Counted from the first letter of the stretch, positions 9,483 to 19,928 are shown. The stretch: 64,000 nucleotides of DNA from Pythium myriotylum (GCA_023091665.1 JALJCQ010000027.1:248001-312000), one strand, 5' to 3'. Made by a program: numbers and translations. The notes: generated by a model from the sequence alone, not told the origin.

Positions 9483-11277
9483 TCCTGATTGGAACTGCGC
9501 ATACTGCATAGATGCTTGTGGAAATGAACCACCGCCTCAAATGAGAAATGTGCGTCGAATAGTTTGGGTATGAATTGAAGCAATTGAGTGAGTTGTGGTT
9601 CAAATGAACACTAGAAAATGTCGCAAATGTGAGTATCAGGAGTGCAGTGCTATGAAGTGACCACATTCAGTCAAGGCAAGTCAATCAACTGTATGGCTTT
9701 GTGCGTGGCAGGCGGCATACAACACGACATGAAGCAGTGAGGAATATCCAATAGAGAATGTAATGTACTCCAGTAGTACAATTTGGTGTCATTGGCTATG
9801 GATGTTCAGGTCCATTCTTTCTCGACATTATCATCAGTTCATGGACGGCATTGACATCCCGTCAAGCGCGAGCAAGCTCGCGGTGGTGCGGCAGCGATAA
9901 CTTTTGCCCCAGAGTCACGACTAAATACGTCACCAATGTCGCTTTACTCTACTTCGTTCGTGAGCTGTTTGTAGATGGACCTGACCGCCCAGGTGTCTAA
10001 CTTCTTCGGTAATCCAAAAAAATTAATGGTTGCAGATGGAGAAATTTTTTTGCAAGTGCGAATGGCACAATGTTGACAATAACCATACCCACAACTGGCT
10101 AGAGCTGAATGGATCTGACTGCAGTAATGATCTGCTGCAGTAGACCGGCCGAGATGGAGCCAGTGGGCTTACTTTATAGCGTGAGTGTCGTCTGCATCAT
10201 TACGTGGTAGCATTGCATTGAAGAAGGCAGCACGGAATCGCGTGCCGGCTGTACTTTTGAGGAGAGGGAGTTGCTTCTTGGTCGAGATGTACAGAGCACT
10301 ATCAGCAAAGTTCGCAAGCGATCAAGTGTAACCCAGTAAATGACATTCGAGTCCAGATGGCGCAGTATCGTCGACTGTACACGTAGAACACACAAAGCTA
10401 GCCAACAACGGATCAGCGTGGTCCACTCTTTGCAGTCAAACTATGCTTCCCATATCGAGAGATTAACACAAGCGCATCGCGAATCGCCAAAACAGCAGTC
10501 TAGCACACTCGAGAAGCGGAGTTAACTCAAGTCCTGCAACTCAACATTTTCTCCGACGATTAATTGAATTTCCGCACTGAAATTGCCACGAAATGGCCGA
10601 ACCTGCAATATGAGATATTCCTCATTCGTCTGCAGAGGTTTCCTCCTTCTTGCTTGACCCACACCATCGTTAACCTCAGCAGCTCTGCTGCACGACGCAC
10701 TCGAGACGGAAGCAACGACAGACGCAGATGCCCCACGGTTACTTCAGACGGGCAAACTATAGCGTGCGTGTCTTCGTACCCACAGCGTTCACTCCACCTG
10801 CTCCATCCTCTCGGCAAAGTGGTGGTTTATGACTAGGTTATCACCACGATTTTATGATACTACTCTTACTTGATGATATAGCTGCGGATATTTGGTCAAG
10901 CCGCCCCCGGTTGGCAAATTTAGACGCGAAAGACAACAATGGATGCGACTTGCACCGGCTATCGATCTCTAGATGAGCAGTTCTGTGAGTAGGCTGATAG
11001 ACCATCAGGTGGTATTGGCGATGACCAGTACAAATCGCTCGACGACTGATCGACCACAATGTGGCACTGTCTTGGTCAGTCCCAATGGTGACATTCTCGC
11101 CCATGAACAGCCATGAGCGCAACAAGGCGTCGTTTTCCCCATCACTCCAAGCTCATCGTGTCCCATATTGTCATGCCAAGTCGACACGACAGCACTGAAC
11201 CCTAACTCTTGTTCTCGGCACTGCTGAGAGAGAGAGAGAGAGAGATTTGAGTATGCCGATGAAAAAAAAGTTCGGTA

Positions 11278-11339
11278 CTTCAGCGGGACAAGATCGCTGT
11301 CCCGAAACGTTTCGGGACAGCGATCTTGTCCCGCTGAAG
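11278..11339. repeat. Perfect 62 bp palindrome, no spacer
   Basis: Two 31 bp arms meet at 11308/11309. The left arm begins CTTCAGCGGGACAAGATCGC and the right arm is its exact reverse complement. It could extrude as a cruciform, or fold into a long hairpin if transcribed. It does not overlap a recognised gene. Confidence 0.95.
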
Positions 11340-11605
11340 AACAGAGACTAACCAATGAAATGGTTTGATACTACCCAATAGCCTTCATCTGCGACATGAG
11401 AGCATGTCAAGGTGATACATTCGCACACGTCGCATGTTTAGAGGGAGGTCCGCGATACGAACATAAAATTCTTTGAAATACTCTGAAATTGTTTGAGATA
11501 GAGAAACTCATTGCGGACTCGTGAATGGACTCCACTTGAATTGTCAATTGGTTGTGGGGGAATGAGGCTTCGAGTGACACGACCGAGAACACAGGAAATG
11601 GCTGT

Positions 11606-11687
11606 GGGGTTGTAAAGGGTGAGCCTTTGACAAGAGTATGATCTGATCAAAAACCAGATCATGCTCGTGGCTCACCCTCACAACTCC
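11606..11687. repeat. Imperfect inverted repeat
   Basis: Arms 11606-11645 and 11655-11687 share GGGTGAGCC/GGCTCACCC and ATGATCTG/CAGATCAT with a few mismatches and a 9 nt loop (ATCAAAAAC). Confidence 0.75.
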
Positions 11688-11985
11688 ACAAGCACTTCGC
11701 AGTGGCCCACCTCAGAACAGTCTGTTCTGTGGGGGGTCGCTACGAAGAAACTCATTTGATATGGGGACAACTCACACCCGAAGCGTGGATGTCACATAGC
11801 GATCACTGTTTACATCACATTGCTGTACTCAACATACTGAACTGATTGGATTTGATTGGCAGGCATTGGAATGTTGTAGTTGAATGTGAAGCCCGTCACG
11901 TTGTGTGCGTCGAAACGCTCGACACCGTCAAGCACACCGAGAACCGTTCATAATCCTTCTTCCTCTTGAACGACTTCATTCCACC

Positions 11986-12306
11986 ATGCGCTTCGTCGAA
12001 TGGTACCCGTCTAGATGCTCCGCCAGCGCTGTTCATCACAAACTGAAACGAAAGTACCCAGGACCCTCTGTCAAGCAACGCATCCGCTCGAAGATCTACA
12101 ACCTCACGCTCGATATCAGCGCGCTCAAGCAGCAAATCCATGACCTGTCGGTTCATCGGTCGCTGTTGGCGGCTCGGGCGAACCGACAGCTTACGAGCAA
12201 GACTGGCACGGTCGCTGGTGATTCCATCGGTACGGATCGACGTCTCACGATTGGCTTCTTGCTTGCAGACTCAATCAAGTCGGACAGTCACCTGTCAACA
12301 CTGTAG
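11986..12306 (+). CDS. LZ-2: small basic/leucine-zipper ORF (106 aa)
   Basis: Paralogue of LZ-1 and mirror partner of LZ-3 (38340-38660). It starts MRFVEWYPSRC. The basic segment (KLKRKYPGPSVKQRIRSKIY) precedes the four-heptad zipper (LTLDISALKQQIHDL..). The C-terminus RRLTIGFLLAD...HLSTL is shared with LZ-3 and LZ-5. Frame and stop are preserved across copies despite nucleotide divergence, which argues for coding function. The motif TCACTGTTTACAT lies at 11803-11815, about 171 bp upstream. It sits at the distal end of the left arm, downstream of ABCG-A in convergent orientation. Confidence 0.62.
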   Translation: MRFVEWYPSRCSASAVHHKLKRKYPGPSVKQRIRSKIYNLTLDISALKQQIHDLSVHRSLLAARANRQLTSKTGTVAGDSIGTDRRLTIGFLLADSIKSDSHLSTL

Positions 12307-12626
12307 TTCATGCTGAAGTCAATTGTAGCTACTGCGTGTTCGGGAGAATTATCCTTTCTTTCAAATGAGTAATGTTTGTCTAGTTCTTGTCAAGTGAACA
12401 TTTGTGCCATGGGCTGTAGTAGGGCTTGGCAGAACGCGTCATTTTTGCCCTTTCTTGGGTGATAACCAACAAACATCAAATCCATCGAATGCAACACCCC
12501 GAACATCCCGCCTTCGTGAGCAGGCGTACGACTTTGTGGATGCCGTAAAGCTTACCCCAGTGACCAACCATAACCCCACCACCGTCGCTACACTCTGCTT
12601 GCCACGAAGCTGTCTCTGTTTTTTGC

Positions 12627-12764
12627 GAGCTAAACGTAAGCAAACGAAATGGCTTTATTATTGATGAGTACAGTTGACGGTAATTGAACACGTGAGAGCT
12701 AAACGTAAGCAAACGAAATGGCTTTATTATTGATGAGTACAGTTGACGGCTCACCAATTGAACA
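12627..12764. repeat. 69 bp tandem duplication downstream of ABCG-A
   Basis: Two head-to-tail copies starting GAGCTAAACGTAAGCAAACG (12627 and 12696). The mirror arm has only one copy, so this arose after the inverted duplication or was lost on the right. Confidence 0.85.
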
Positions 12765-12775
12765 CGTGGTCTTGT

Positions 12776-14620
12776 TCAGAGATTTCTTGTGGCTGCGCGA
12801 CGCCAGAGCAGCAGTGCGCCTGCCACACGGAAGCCGAGGTTAATGGCTAGCAAGATGAGGCAGTCGAGGGCCAGTCGGTCTGTGCGGATGTGGTTGCTTG
12901 CTAGCACGGCGGCGCCGGAATTCGCACGGCAGGAGCCGCCGTTCTCGGGACACGCGATGACCGACACCTTGCTCCAGAAGGCACGCATGAGTCCGTGGAA
13001 GCCGTACTTGATGGGCGAGATCTGCTGAAGCCAGACAAAGTAGACCGGCGTCGAATCGCTGTTGATGAAGAGTCCTCCGAAGAGCAGGAACGGCAGCAAC
13101 AGCAGAACGCCCATGGTCGGCGCGAGGTCTACGCGCTTGGCCGCGCACGAGACCATGTAGCCTACACCGGTCGCACAGCTCGCGACCAGCACGATGAAGA
13201 GGTAAAATGTGAAGAAGACCTCGGTGTCGTTCTGGAAGCCGATGAGGAAGTAGCTCGGGAGCAGGAAGAGCATCGGATAGAGCAGCTGGAAGGGCAGCTC
13301 GCTCACGTTCTTGGCCAAGTACCAGCTGAGCACGTGGTAGAGCCCACCATTGTGCTCGCGGAGCACGAGCGGGACCTCAAGCGGCACGCTGATGAACTCG
13401 GGATTCGCCGAGAAGATGAACTGATTGACTGCAAGGAAGAACAGCGCGCCCGTAAAGTCTTGGATGCCTGTCTGGCTCACTGTGAGCTGCAGGAACACGA
13501 GTCCGCAGAGCAATGACATGACGATCGTAGACGCGAGGCGTGCACGGAAGGCGACAGTGTCACGTACGAGTCGCAGAAGGTTGCGGCGGCAGAGCACGCG
13601 GATCTGTGTGGCCACGTCGTTGCGATGGGCTCGCGACGTGGTCTCCTCGACTGACAAGTCGCCTGTCACCAGCAGCTCGGGCTCGCGGGTCGTCTCCACC
13701 GTCGCCCACGCATTGGTCAATCTCTGGACGCGCACGCTTGCGTCGGCGTCCTCGTCCATGATGACGAGCTGCTGCATGAAGAAGTCGGCCGGGTTCATGA
13801 ACGGCGGACAGCGCAGACCCTGGCTCGCAAAGTACTCGACGCTGTCTGCGACGCGCCCGTGGAAGACTGTGCGGCCGTCGGCGAGCAAGTAGAGCTTGTC
13901 GAAGAGCTGGAAGAGCGCGCTCGCGGGCTGGTGGATGGTCGCGACGACCGTGCGACCTTTGCGCGCGAGCGCCTGCAGCTGGCGCACGACGGTCTCGGCC
14001 ATGAAGCTGTCGAGTCCAGACGTGGGCTCGTCCACGAAGAGGATCGACGGGCTCGTGAGCAGCTCGGTCGCGGGCGAGAGCCGCTTGCGCTCGCCGCCCG
14101 AGAGGCCCTTGGAGTGGAGGTCTCCGATGAGCGCGTCGGCGACTTTCGAGAGCCCGAGCTCGCTCAGGATCTCGGCCACGCGAGCCGCGCGTTCCGTTGA
14201 CGTCGTCGTGGCGCCGCTCGAGTCCATGCGCAGCTCGGCCTGCAGCAGCAGGTGTTCGCGCACGGTGAGGTTGGCGTAGAAGAGGTCGTCCTGGAGCACG
14301 TAGCAGGCTCTCTTGGCGAGCGCGGGCGTCCAGGCGTGGCCGTTGACGCGCACGACGCCCGTGGCCGCCGCGCGGCGGCCGGCGATGCAGTCGAGCAGCG
14401 TGGACTTGCCGGCGCCCGAGGGCCCCATGAGCACGAGCAGCTCGCCGGGCAGCGCGTCGCCGCTCACGTGCGCGAGGATCTGCTTGGCGGGGACGGCGAC
14501 GCCGACGTCGCGCCACGAGACGGCGAGGCGCGCGGGCGGCGAGGAGCGAAGCGGAGACGGAGACGACGAAGACGGAGACGAAGCGGCGCCCAGGAGCGCG
14601 TAGGGCGGCGGCGAGCGCAT
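12776..14620 (-). CDS. ABCG-A: ABCG half-transporter with canonical NBD (614 aa)
   Basis: ATP-driven membrane exporter half-molecule with NBD-TMD order, which must dimerise to work. Walker A GPSGAGKST is at residues 66-74, signature LSGGERKR at 173-180, Walker B VDEP at 196-199, and switch His230 in ATIHQP. All catalytic motifs are intact. The TMD starts near residue 360; the motif QQISPIKYGFHG precedes the last extracellular loop, which has conserved cysteines (IACPENGGSC). The length fits ABCG halves (about 600-650). It is intronless, and the ATG at 14620 precedes a Ser/Pro-rich N-tail. It is head-to-head with M96-A, with 411 bp between start codons. Its inverted twin ABCG-A' differs only near the C-terminus (KVSVIACPE versus KVTAIACPE). 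The substrate cannot be read from sequence; lipids or hydrophobic compounds are usual for the family. Confidence 0.95.
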   Translation of the reverse strand: MRSPPPYALLGAASSPSSSSPSPLRSSPPARLAVSWRDVGVAVPAKQILAHVSGDALPGELLVLMGPSGAGKSTLLDCIAGRRAAATGVVRVNGHAWTPALAKRACYVLQDDLFYANLTVREHLLLQAELRMDSSGATTTSTERAARVAEILSELGLSKVADALIGDLHSKGLSGGERKRLSPATELLTSPSILFVDEPTSGLDSFMAETVVRQLQALARKGRTVVATIHQPASALFQLFDKLYLLADGRTVFHGRVADSVEYFASQGLRCPPFMNPADFFMQQLVIMDEDADASVRVQRLTNAWATVETTREPELLVTGDLSVEETTSRAHRNDVATQIRVLCRRNLLRLVRDTVAFRARLASTIVMSLLCGLVFLQLTVSQTGIQDFTGALFFLAVNQFIFSANPEFISVPLEVPLVLREHNGGLYHVLSWYLAKNVSELPFQLLYPMLFLLPSYFLIGFQNDTEVFFTFYLFIVLVASCATGVGYMVSCAAKRVDLAPTMGVLLLLPFLLFGGLFINSDSTPVYFVWLQQISPIKYGFHGLMRAFWSKVSVIACPENGGSCRANSGAAVLASNHIRTDRLALDCLILLAINLGFRVAGALLLWRRAATRNL

Positions 14621-15031
14621 GGCGGATCGCCGAGTGAGGAGGAAGAGAGATGGAGCTGCTCACGGGGGAGGTAAGGCAAGTGTAGCCATGTGGGCGCATC
14701 ATCGGGTGCACGGGCGCATCATCACAATGTTATTGATATCATCATCTATGGAGAATATACTATTTATACAGGTTTGAAGAGGATTCGTAATGTGAAATTA
14801 GGGTGGACGACGTGGTCGTTTATGCGATGATACAGGTTCTTCTTGTGAGTCCACGATGCGGAGCTTCCGACTCTGGTGCAAGGTGAGGTTTTTTTTTCTC
14901 GCGACACGACCTTCACTCCTTTGGGATGGGTCCACAACTGCGGACACGCTGGACGCTGGATTTCCAGAGCTCTGGACGAACTTCCACCGGAACCGACCGA
15001 CCGACCGACCGAGCGAGCGAGCGAGCGAGAG
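14621..15031. promoter_or_regulatory. Shared divergent promoter region ABCG-A / M96-A
   Basis: 411 bp between opposed start codons. It includes an A/T-rich stretch with TATTTATAC (14760-14768) and a GACC/GAGC tandem run just before the M96-A ATG. The same arrangement exists at 35656-36066 (inverted copy) and, independently in sequence, at 24485-24891. Confidence 0.6.
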
Positions 15032-16138
15032 ATGGCGGCGCCCGCCAGACGCGTGCGCGCGCCGCGGCCGTCGACCGTCGCGGCGCGCAGAGAGGAGATC
15101 GCGGCGCTGCGCGCGCAGCTGCAGGCGCTCCAGGCGCAGCGGCGGCGCGCGCGTCGTGCCGTCCGCAGATCCCGCGCCGCGTCCGCTTCTCCGACCGACT
15201 CCTCCGGATCCGAGACCGCGTCCAGCGCCCTCCACGACGCCGTCCAGACCAACCACCTCTACCTCGCCGGACTCGCCGGACTGCTGGACGCCCACCAGGT
15301 AATGCGTCCGCTATCTGGATCAAACCCCGAGCCCTCCGGACGCCACGACCGCTGACGTTGCTGGATGGTCGATTTCCCATCCGGTCTTCCCATCCAACTC
15401 CCCAGATCGCGCAGCGCTGCGCCTTCCTCCACGAGCCGCTCTACCTGCCGCGCGACGCCGCCGCACGCCGCGCGACGCTGCTGCGCTGCCTGCCGCGCAA
15501 GATCGCGGCGGCGCGCGCTCGACCTCTCGCGCGCGTTCTCGTCGCTGCAGCAGTTCCCGGACGCGGCGTCCGGCGATCTCGTGCTGGTCCACTTGGAGGT
15601 CACGCCGTTCCCGGAGATCCGGCGCGTCCGGAAAGTGCTGGCGGCCGTGCGGTACTGGGCCAACCACCTCGAGATCTGCCTCTCGGAGCAGCTCGGCAGC
15701 CTCACGCTCCGCGACGACGCGCTCGACGACGACGCCGCGCCCGGCTGCTCGCTGCGGCGCCTCGTCTCGGCGCTCGACGGCGGCCGAGAGCTCGAGGCCC
15801 ACGCCGCCGTCTTCCGCGCGCTGCTGCACGACCGCGAGGCGCTGCTCACCATCCAGGGCGTCGACCGCGACGAGCTCTATCCGCTTCGGCGCCTCGACCG
15901 CGTGCGCGCGCAAATCACGGGCGTCATGCGCATCGTGCAGCTCGACGGCGAGCGCGGCGTGTCGCTCGCGCGCTTCGCCGTCGTGCGGCTCCACGCGGGC
16001 GCCGGCGCCGCGTCCGAAGAGCTCCAGGGCGTGCTGGCGCAGAGCGCGGGTCGGTGGATCCAGGTTGTCAAGAACGTGATCCACGAGCGCGTGTACGCCG
16101 CGGACGAAGACGACGACGAAGACGGCGACGAGGTGTGA
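15032..16138 (+). pseudogene. M96-A: coiled-coil START-like (M96 mating-specific-type) gene with frameshift in exon 2
   Basis: Exon 1 is 15032-15298 (89 codons: Arg-rich tail, coiled coil REEIAALRAQLQALQAQ). The intron is 15299-15405 (CAG/GTAATG ... CCCCAG, 107 nt). Exon 2 starts at 15406 with RCAFLHEPLYLPRDAA. Homology to M96-C follows frame 1 up to LPRKIAAAR (about 15510) and then continues one frame over from ALDLSRAFSSLQQFPDA to the acidic end at 16138, so one extra base (or two missing) lies in the GC-rich stretch 15505-15522. The C-terminal part has hallmark segments VTPFPEI, LEICLSEQLGSLTLRDD and GRWIQVVKNVIHERVY. The same shift occurs in M96-A', so it is either real and ancestral or a shared base-calling problem. 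Lipid binding is suggested by the START-like fold assignment only. Confidence 0.65.
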
Positions 16139-16321
16139 GAGAGAAAGAGAAAGAAAGAGAGAGAGAGAGAGGTGGCTAGGTACGTGGATTGGATCCTCGC
16201 GGTGGAGGCGAAAGCTCCATAGGAGGAGGGAACAATGTGACAAGCTTTCACGATTGGGCGACGAGCCTGGCAAAAGAATCGGAGTGAGTGTGGGTTTTCA
16301 AGCCATCGTCACGATTGTTGT
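16139..16321. other. Inner breakpoint region of the left arm
   Basis: A GA-rich tract (16139-16171) follows the M96-A stop. Duplicated sequence ends at 16255. Unique sequence leads to the ABCG-B stop at 16322. Confidence 0.7.
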
Positions 16322-18115
16322 CTACTCCTGTCGAGTACGACGCAAGAGGAACAACGCGCCGAGAAGGCGCAGCGCGAGATTGATCGCCACGATCGTCAGC
16401 GCGTCCGACACGAACTTGTCCGACTTGATCACGTTCATCTTGAGCACACCAGCACCAGACGTCGCACGGCAGACGGTGTTCGGTGGGCAGTAGATCGAGT
16501 CGATGCTGTTCCAGAATGCGCGCATCATGCCGTGGTAGCCGTACTTGATCGGTGAGATCTGCTGGGGCCACAGGAAATAGACTGGTGTGGTCTTGCGGTT
16601 CACGAAGGCGCCACCAAAGATCGCCGAGGGAACAAAAAACAAAAGCATGAACGGTCGCGCGAGCTGCGGTGCGGGAGCAAGGCACGACGCCATGTACACG
16701 GTGGCGGCCGCTGTGCTTGCGATCAGCACAACAAAGAGGTAGAACGTGAAGAAGATCTCGGCGTCGGTGGGGTATCCGACGAAGAAGTACGCGGGCGTGA
16801 GACAGACGAGTGGGTAGAAGAGCTGCTGCGGCAGTTCGACCACATTCTTGACGATGTACCAGGTCAACGCGTCGTACAAGCGAGCCTTGTGTTCGCGAAT
16901 GACGAGTGGGACCTCTCGCGCCGTCACAGCGAGTTCACCAAAGGCGTTGATGATGAACATTGTGACACTGATGAAGAAACACGCGCTTTGCAACGCCTGA
17001 ATGTGGTTCTGGTCTACATCGAGCTGGAGAAAAACGAGCCCGATCACTAAGGACAACACTACCATGCTGATGATGCGGAAGCGGAATGTGCCTGTGTCGT
17101 GAAAGATCCGCAATGCATTGCGCTGCATGAGGACTCCAAATTGTGTCGTCAAGGGCGGCCGAACCGTGGAAGCAGGAACCTCCAAGGTCGGGTCCCCGAG
17201 GAGTGGCACAACCTCCGGTCGCTCACGCGCGGTCCACGAAGCCGTGAGGCGCTGCGCTCGGTCTTTGACGACCAACTGCTGCGTGAAGAACTCGAATGGA
17301 CTGACAAATGGTGGACAAATAAGGCCGTGCGACTTGAGATACGTGATACAGTCGGTGGGTCTGCCGTGGAAGACTGTACGGCCATCAGCGAGCAGGTAGA
17401 GCTTGTCAAAGAGCTCAAAGAGAACACTTGGAGCGCGATGGACCGTGATGATGACGGTGTGGCCGCTACGAGCGAGTCGCTCTAGCTGTCGGAGCACTGT
17501 GTCGGCCTCGAAGAGGTCAAGGTCGGCGAGAGGGTCGTCGAGAAGAAAGACAGAAGGACTCGAGAGCATTCGTGTGGCCACGGAGACGAGTTTGTAGTGG
17601 GCCTTGTCGAGACCCTGGCCGATGAGCGAGTTGGCGACATGTGCGAGGTCAAACTCGGCCAGTACGTCAGCAACGTGACCGCTGCAGTTGGTAGCTGAGG
17701 CCTGGAGTCGAAGCTGAGCCTGAAGCGTCAAGTGGTCGAGCACCGTGAGCGTCGGGTAGAGCAAGTCGTCCTTAGGGATGTAACAGGCTTCGCCTGTGGA
17801 GAGGTGTGTGGCTTGACCATTGACGTGGACGCGTCCGCTGCTGGGTGGTCGGAGGTTGACGAGGCAATCGAGTAGCGTGGTTTTTCCGGATCCTGGGGGT
17901 CCGACGATGGCGAGCAGCTCGCCAGAGAGAGCTTCGCCGGAGAGATTCTGGAGAATGGGCTTCTCCTCGGGCTTCTTTGTCTTTTGGTTCTTCGTTGGGA
18001 TACCCACGCTGAGGTCGTGCCAAGCGACATTAACCGGGGGAACGACGCAGCGTGGTGCTTGTTGATCGACGTGCACGAGGACATAAGGCGCGACTGGGGA
18101 CGGAGAGCTGGTCAT
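16322..18115 (-). CDS. ABCG-B: ABCG half-transporter with degenerate NBD (597 aa)
   Basis: Near-identical to ABCG-B' outside the N-tail. The start at 18115 (MTSSPSPVAP) is chosen by matching the N-tail length of ABCG-B'; the frame is open further upstream to 18304. Walker A GPPGSGKTT is intact, but the ABC signature is gone: HYKLVSVATR stands where LSGGERKR should be, four residues short. Walker B reads LLDDP, so Asp replaces the catalytic Glu; the switch His (TVHRAP) remains. B also changes sites conserved in ABCG-A, B' and D: YHALTW to YDALTW and LWLQQIS to LWPQQIS, the latter a proline in the last TM region. This suggests relaxed selection. A non-hydrolysing half that needs a partner is inferred. 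Unlike its paralogues it has no M96 gene at its 5' side. Confidence 0.88.
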   Translation of the reverse strand: MTSSPSPVAPYVLVHVDQQAPRCVVPPVNVAWHDLSVGIPTKNQKTKKPEEKPILQNLSGEALSGELLAIVGPPGSGKTTLLDCLVNLRPPSSGRVHVNGQATHLSTGEACYIPKDDLLYPTLTVLDHLTLQAQLRLQASATNCSGHVADVLAEFDLAHVANSLIGQGLDKAHYKLVSVATRMLSSPSVFLLDDPLADLDLFEADTVLRQLERLARSGHTVIITVHRAPSVLFELFDKLYLLADGRTVFHGRPTDCITYLKSHGLICPPFVSPFEFFTQQLVVKDRAQRLTASWTARERPEVVPLLGDPTLEVPASTVRPPLTTQFGVLMQRNALRIFHDTGTFRFRIISMVVLSLVIGLVFLQLDVDQNHIQALQSACFFISVTMFIINAFGELAVTAREVPLVIREHKARLYDALTWYIVKNVVELPQQLFYPLVCLTPAYFFVGYPTDAEIFFTFYLFVVLIASTAAATVYMASCLAPAPQLARPFMLLFFVPSAIFGGAFVNRKTTPVYFLWPQQISPIKYGYHGMMRAFWNSIDSIYCPPNTVCRATSGAGVLKMNVIKSDKFVSDALTIVAINLALRLLGALFLLRRTRQE

Positions 18116-19928
18116 TGTTGAGGAGACTCGAGTAGCCGATGGCGAGTTTCGAAATGGTGAGTTGAATTCGACTACGTCCATAGGTCTGACCCTCCCAGTA
18201 CCGACTCTCCAGTGACTCCATTGGTGATCACGAGTGGTGATGACGATTTTAGGTGGTGAGTGGTCAACATGAGTCGTGATCAAGTTGTGATGATTCCTCT
18301 CCAAGCTACTAGATGCACTCGTTGAGTTTTGAGAGGGTTTGCTTCTGAAACCAACATTCTAATGATTGAAAGGGTTGCCTTCTCGATTCGTGGACCAGGG
18401 CCTCATGAGGCCCTGGTCCAGAGTGAAGCCAACACTCTAATCATTGGTCGGATCAAACGTTCACTCTTCTTCGATTTTCACACATTCTTGAGATCTTCAG
18501 TCAGGCCTCTGACCAATCAGATCTCGCACTGCAGATCCAACTGGCATTCCCACGAGAGCGTCAACAATTCGGAGGCGTGGCCATGTTGTCGATATCTCTT
18601 AGAGTCTCACACACATTCTTTCGACGATTGAACTTCGACTCGAATCACTTCATATTGACCGCGCGTCACGCAATATTTGTTTTATTTAATTAAACGCAGC
18701 TCGATTGGATTGACGGGCGTTGTTCTCTACTTGTCCTTAGGCGTAAGCAGTGGCAGGGAGAAGGGAGGAGCGGGTCTGAGCACGGTGTAGCACAGATTGG
18801 ACTCTCGTCCTAGGGAAGGCGAAAATTGTGAGAAGGTCTCGATTGAGACTCTGGACTATATATTGCGTATTTCAAGACTATGGTGGGTCGGCGAAAATGG
18901 GATCCTTGTGGTTTCCTCGGCGAAGGTGAAGCACATGAGATGCAAATGAGGAGGAAGTCCAGAAAACCAACTGTTTCTTCAAGAGATCACTTCTCTAATC
19001 AAGAACAAGGGTTCTCGTTGTTGTTGCAAGGAAGGTCTATTGGTCGCAATCAAGTACACGGGTGTTGTATTGCGTCCGTGCGCCACATGAGATCTATCGA
19101 ATTACCGGTACCATGTAAAAGCTCCCGCAATTAAAAAAATCGCGCTGTCGAATCGACTGGTTGGATCTCTTAGCTCAATTTTGCAGACAGCATTTGATTA
19201 GTGTAGGCAGCGTCCGGGATATGCACGTGCTGAGTTGTTCACTTCCAGTATGAGTGAATACTTATCGTAATCTAGCTCAGACTGGCGTAATTTGATATCT
19301 CTAGTACGAAAACGACATATTCGTAGCTTCCGCCGTGTTTTCACCTGCTCGACGATCACGGCTACGGTGCGACCAAGTCATATTGAACTGCAAGACGGAT
19401 GTGCGCGATGCATATGCACCGTCGTCGTTCGCATCGCTCAGTCGGTGGACACTTTGCAGACGCAGTTGTCGTTGAGTTCTGAGACAGCTGGAAGTCCGAA
19501 CTCAAGTCTCAGAGGATTGAGGTCCTTTATCGGATGCGTTTCTTGGGGTTGACAATGTGTCGAGGGTCCAAATCGTACAACAAACCGTAGACTTGGCGTG
19601 CTGGTGATTATGATCAATGGAGAAGACAGTCCTGTCCATCACCCCCTCTGGGAGAAATCAAAACCCTTCCTAACATAATAATCACACTGAATATATAGAC
19701 TATATATTACAAATATTTCTCAAAATTATCTTGGAAAATAATATATGTAGCAAATATCATGCTATCGTCTATTATACCGATACGCTCCCAAGGAAGACAT
19801 AATCTGCGTCCAGATTATGATTTTCTGCCCCCCCCCCCCCACAGCTTTCCATTCGTGTACGTATTTCTATGCTGCTCACTGAAGTCAGAGCATTTTACAT
19901 TTTGCTTCCGACCACACAAGTCTTCAAC
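18116..19928. other. Intergenic region between divergent ABCG-B and ABCG-D
   Basis: No gene recognised. It contains a perfect 30 bp palindrome (18391-18420), flanked by similar direct copies of CCAACAYTCTAAT (about 18349 and 18428). An AT-rich stretch (19660-19760) and a C-run (about 19828-19840) lie upstream of ABCG-D. Confidence 0.65.
18391..18420. repeat. Perfect 30 bp palindrome
   Basis: TGGACCAGGGCCTCA is followed directly by its exact reverse complement, centre 18405/18406. It lies about 280 bp upstream of the ABCG-B start. Confidence 0.95.

Larger units (their letters stand above)
9483..11985. other. Intergenic region with strong inverted repeats
   Basis: No gene recognised. It holds a GA microsatellite (about 11226-11246), a perfect 62 bp palindrome (11278-11339), an imperfect hairpin (11606-11687) and the LZ-2 upstream motif (11803-11815). 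Confidence 0.6.
11940..16255. repeat. Left arm of large inverted duplication
   Basis: Inverted copy of about 34432-38710, containing LZ-2, ABCG-A and M96-A. The inner boundary is sharp: homology ends at 16255 (GCTTTCACGATT). From 12776 to 16255 the two arms pair without any length change (coordinates sum to 50687), and sequence is essentially identical proximal to about 12980. Distal to about 12690 the arms still align through LZ-2 but with many substitutions and indels. The outer edge is approximate. Confidence 0.9.

Noticed and set aside
13560..14711. 383-codon Arg-rich frame on the ABCG-A strand (and 35976-37127)
   Set aside because: Alternative frame of ABCG-A, with no homology and codon use mirroring the real gene shifted by one base.
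14926..16179. 417-codon Arg/Ala-rich frame (plus) across the M96-A intron and exons, and its mirror at 34508-35761
   Set aside because: GC-rich shadow frame: apart from the start of exon 2 (15406 to about 15510), where it coincides with the true M96 frame, it runs out of frame with the family homology and reads through the intron.
15320..16273. 317-codon minus frame opposite M96-A (and 34342-35367 in the right arm)
   Set aside because: Antisense of a GC-rich coding exon; composition is typical of a shadow frame and no domain is visible.
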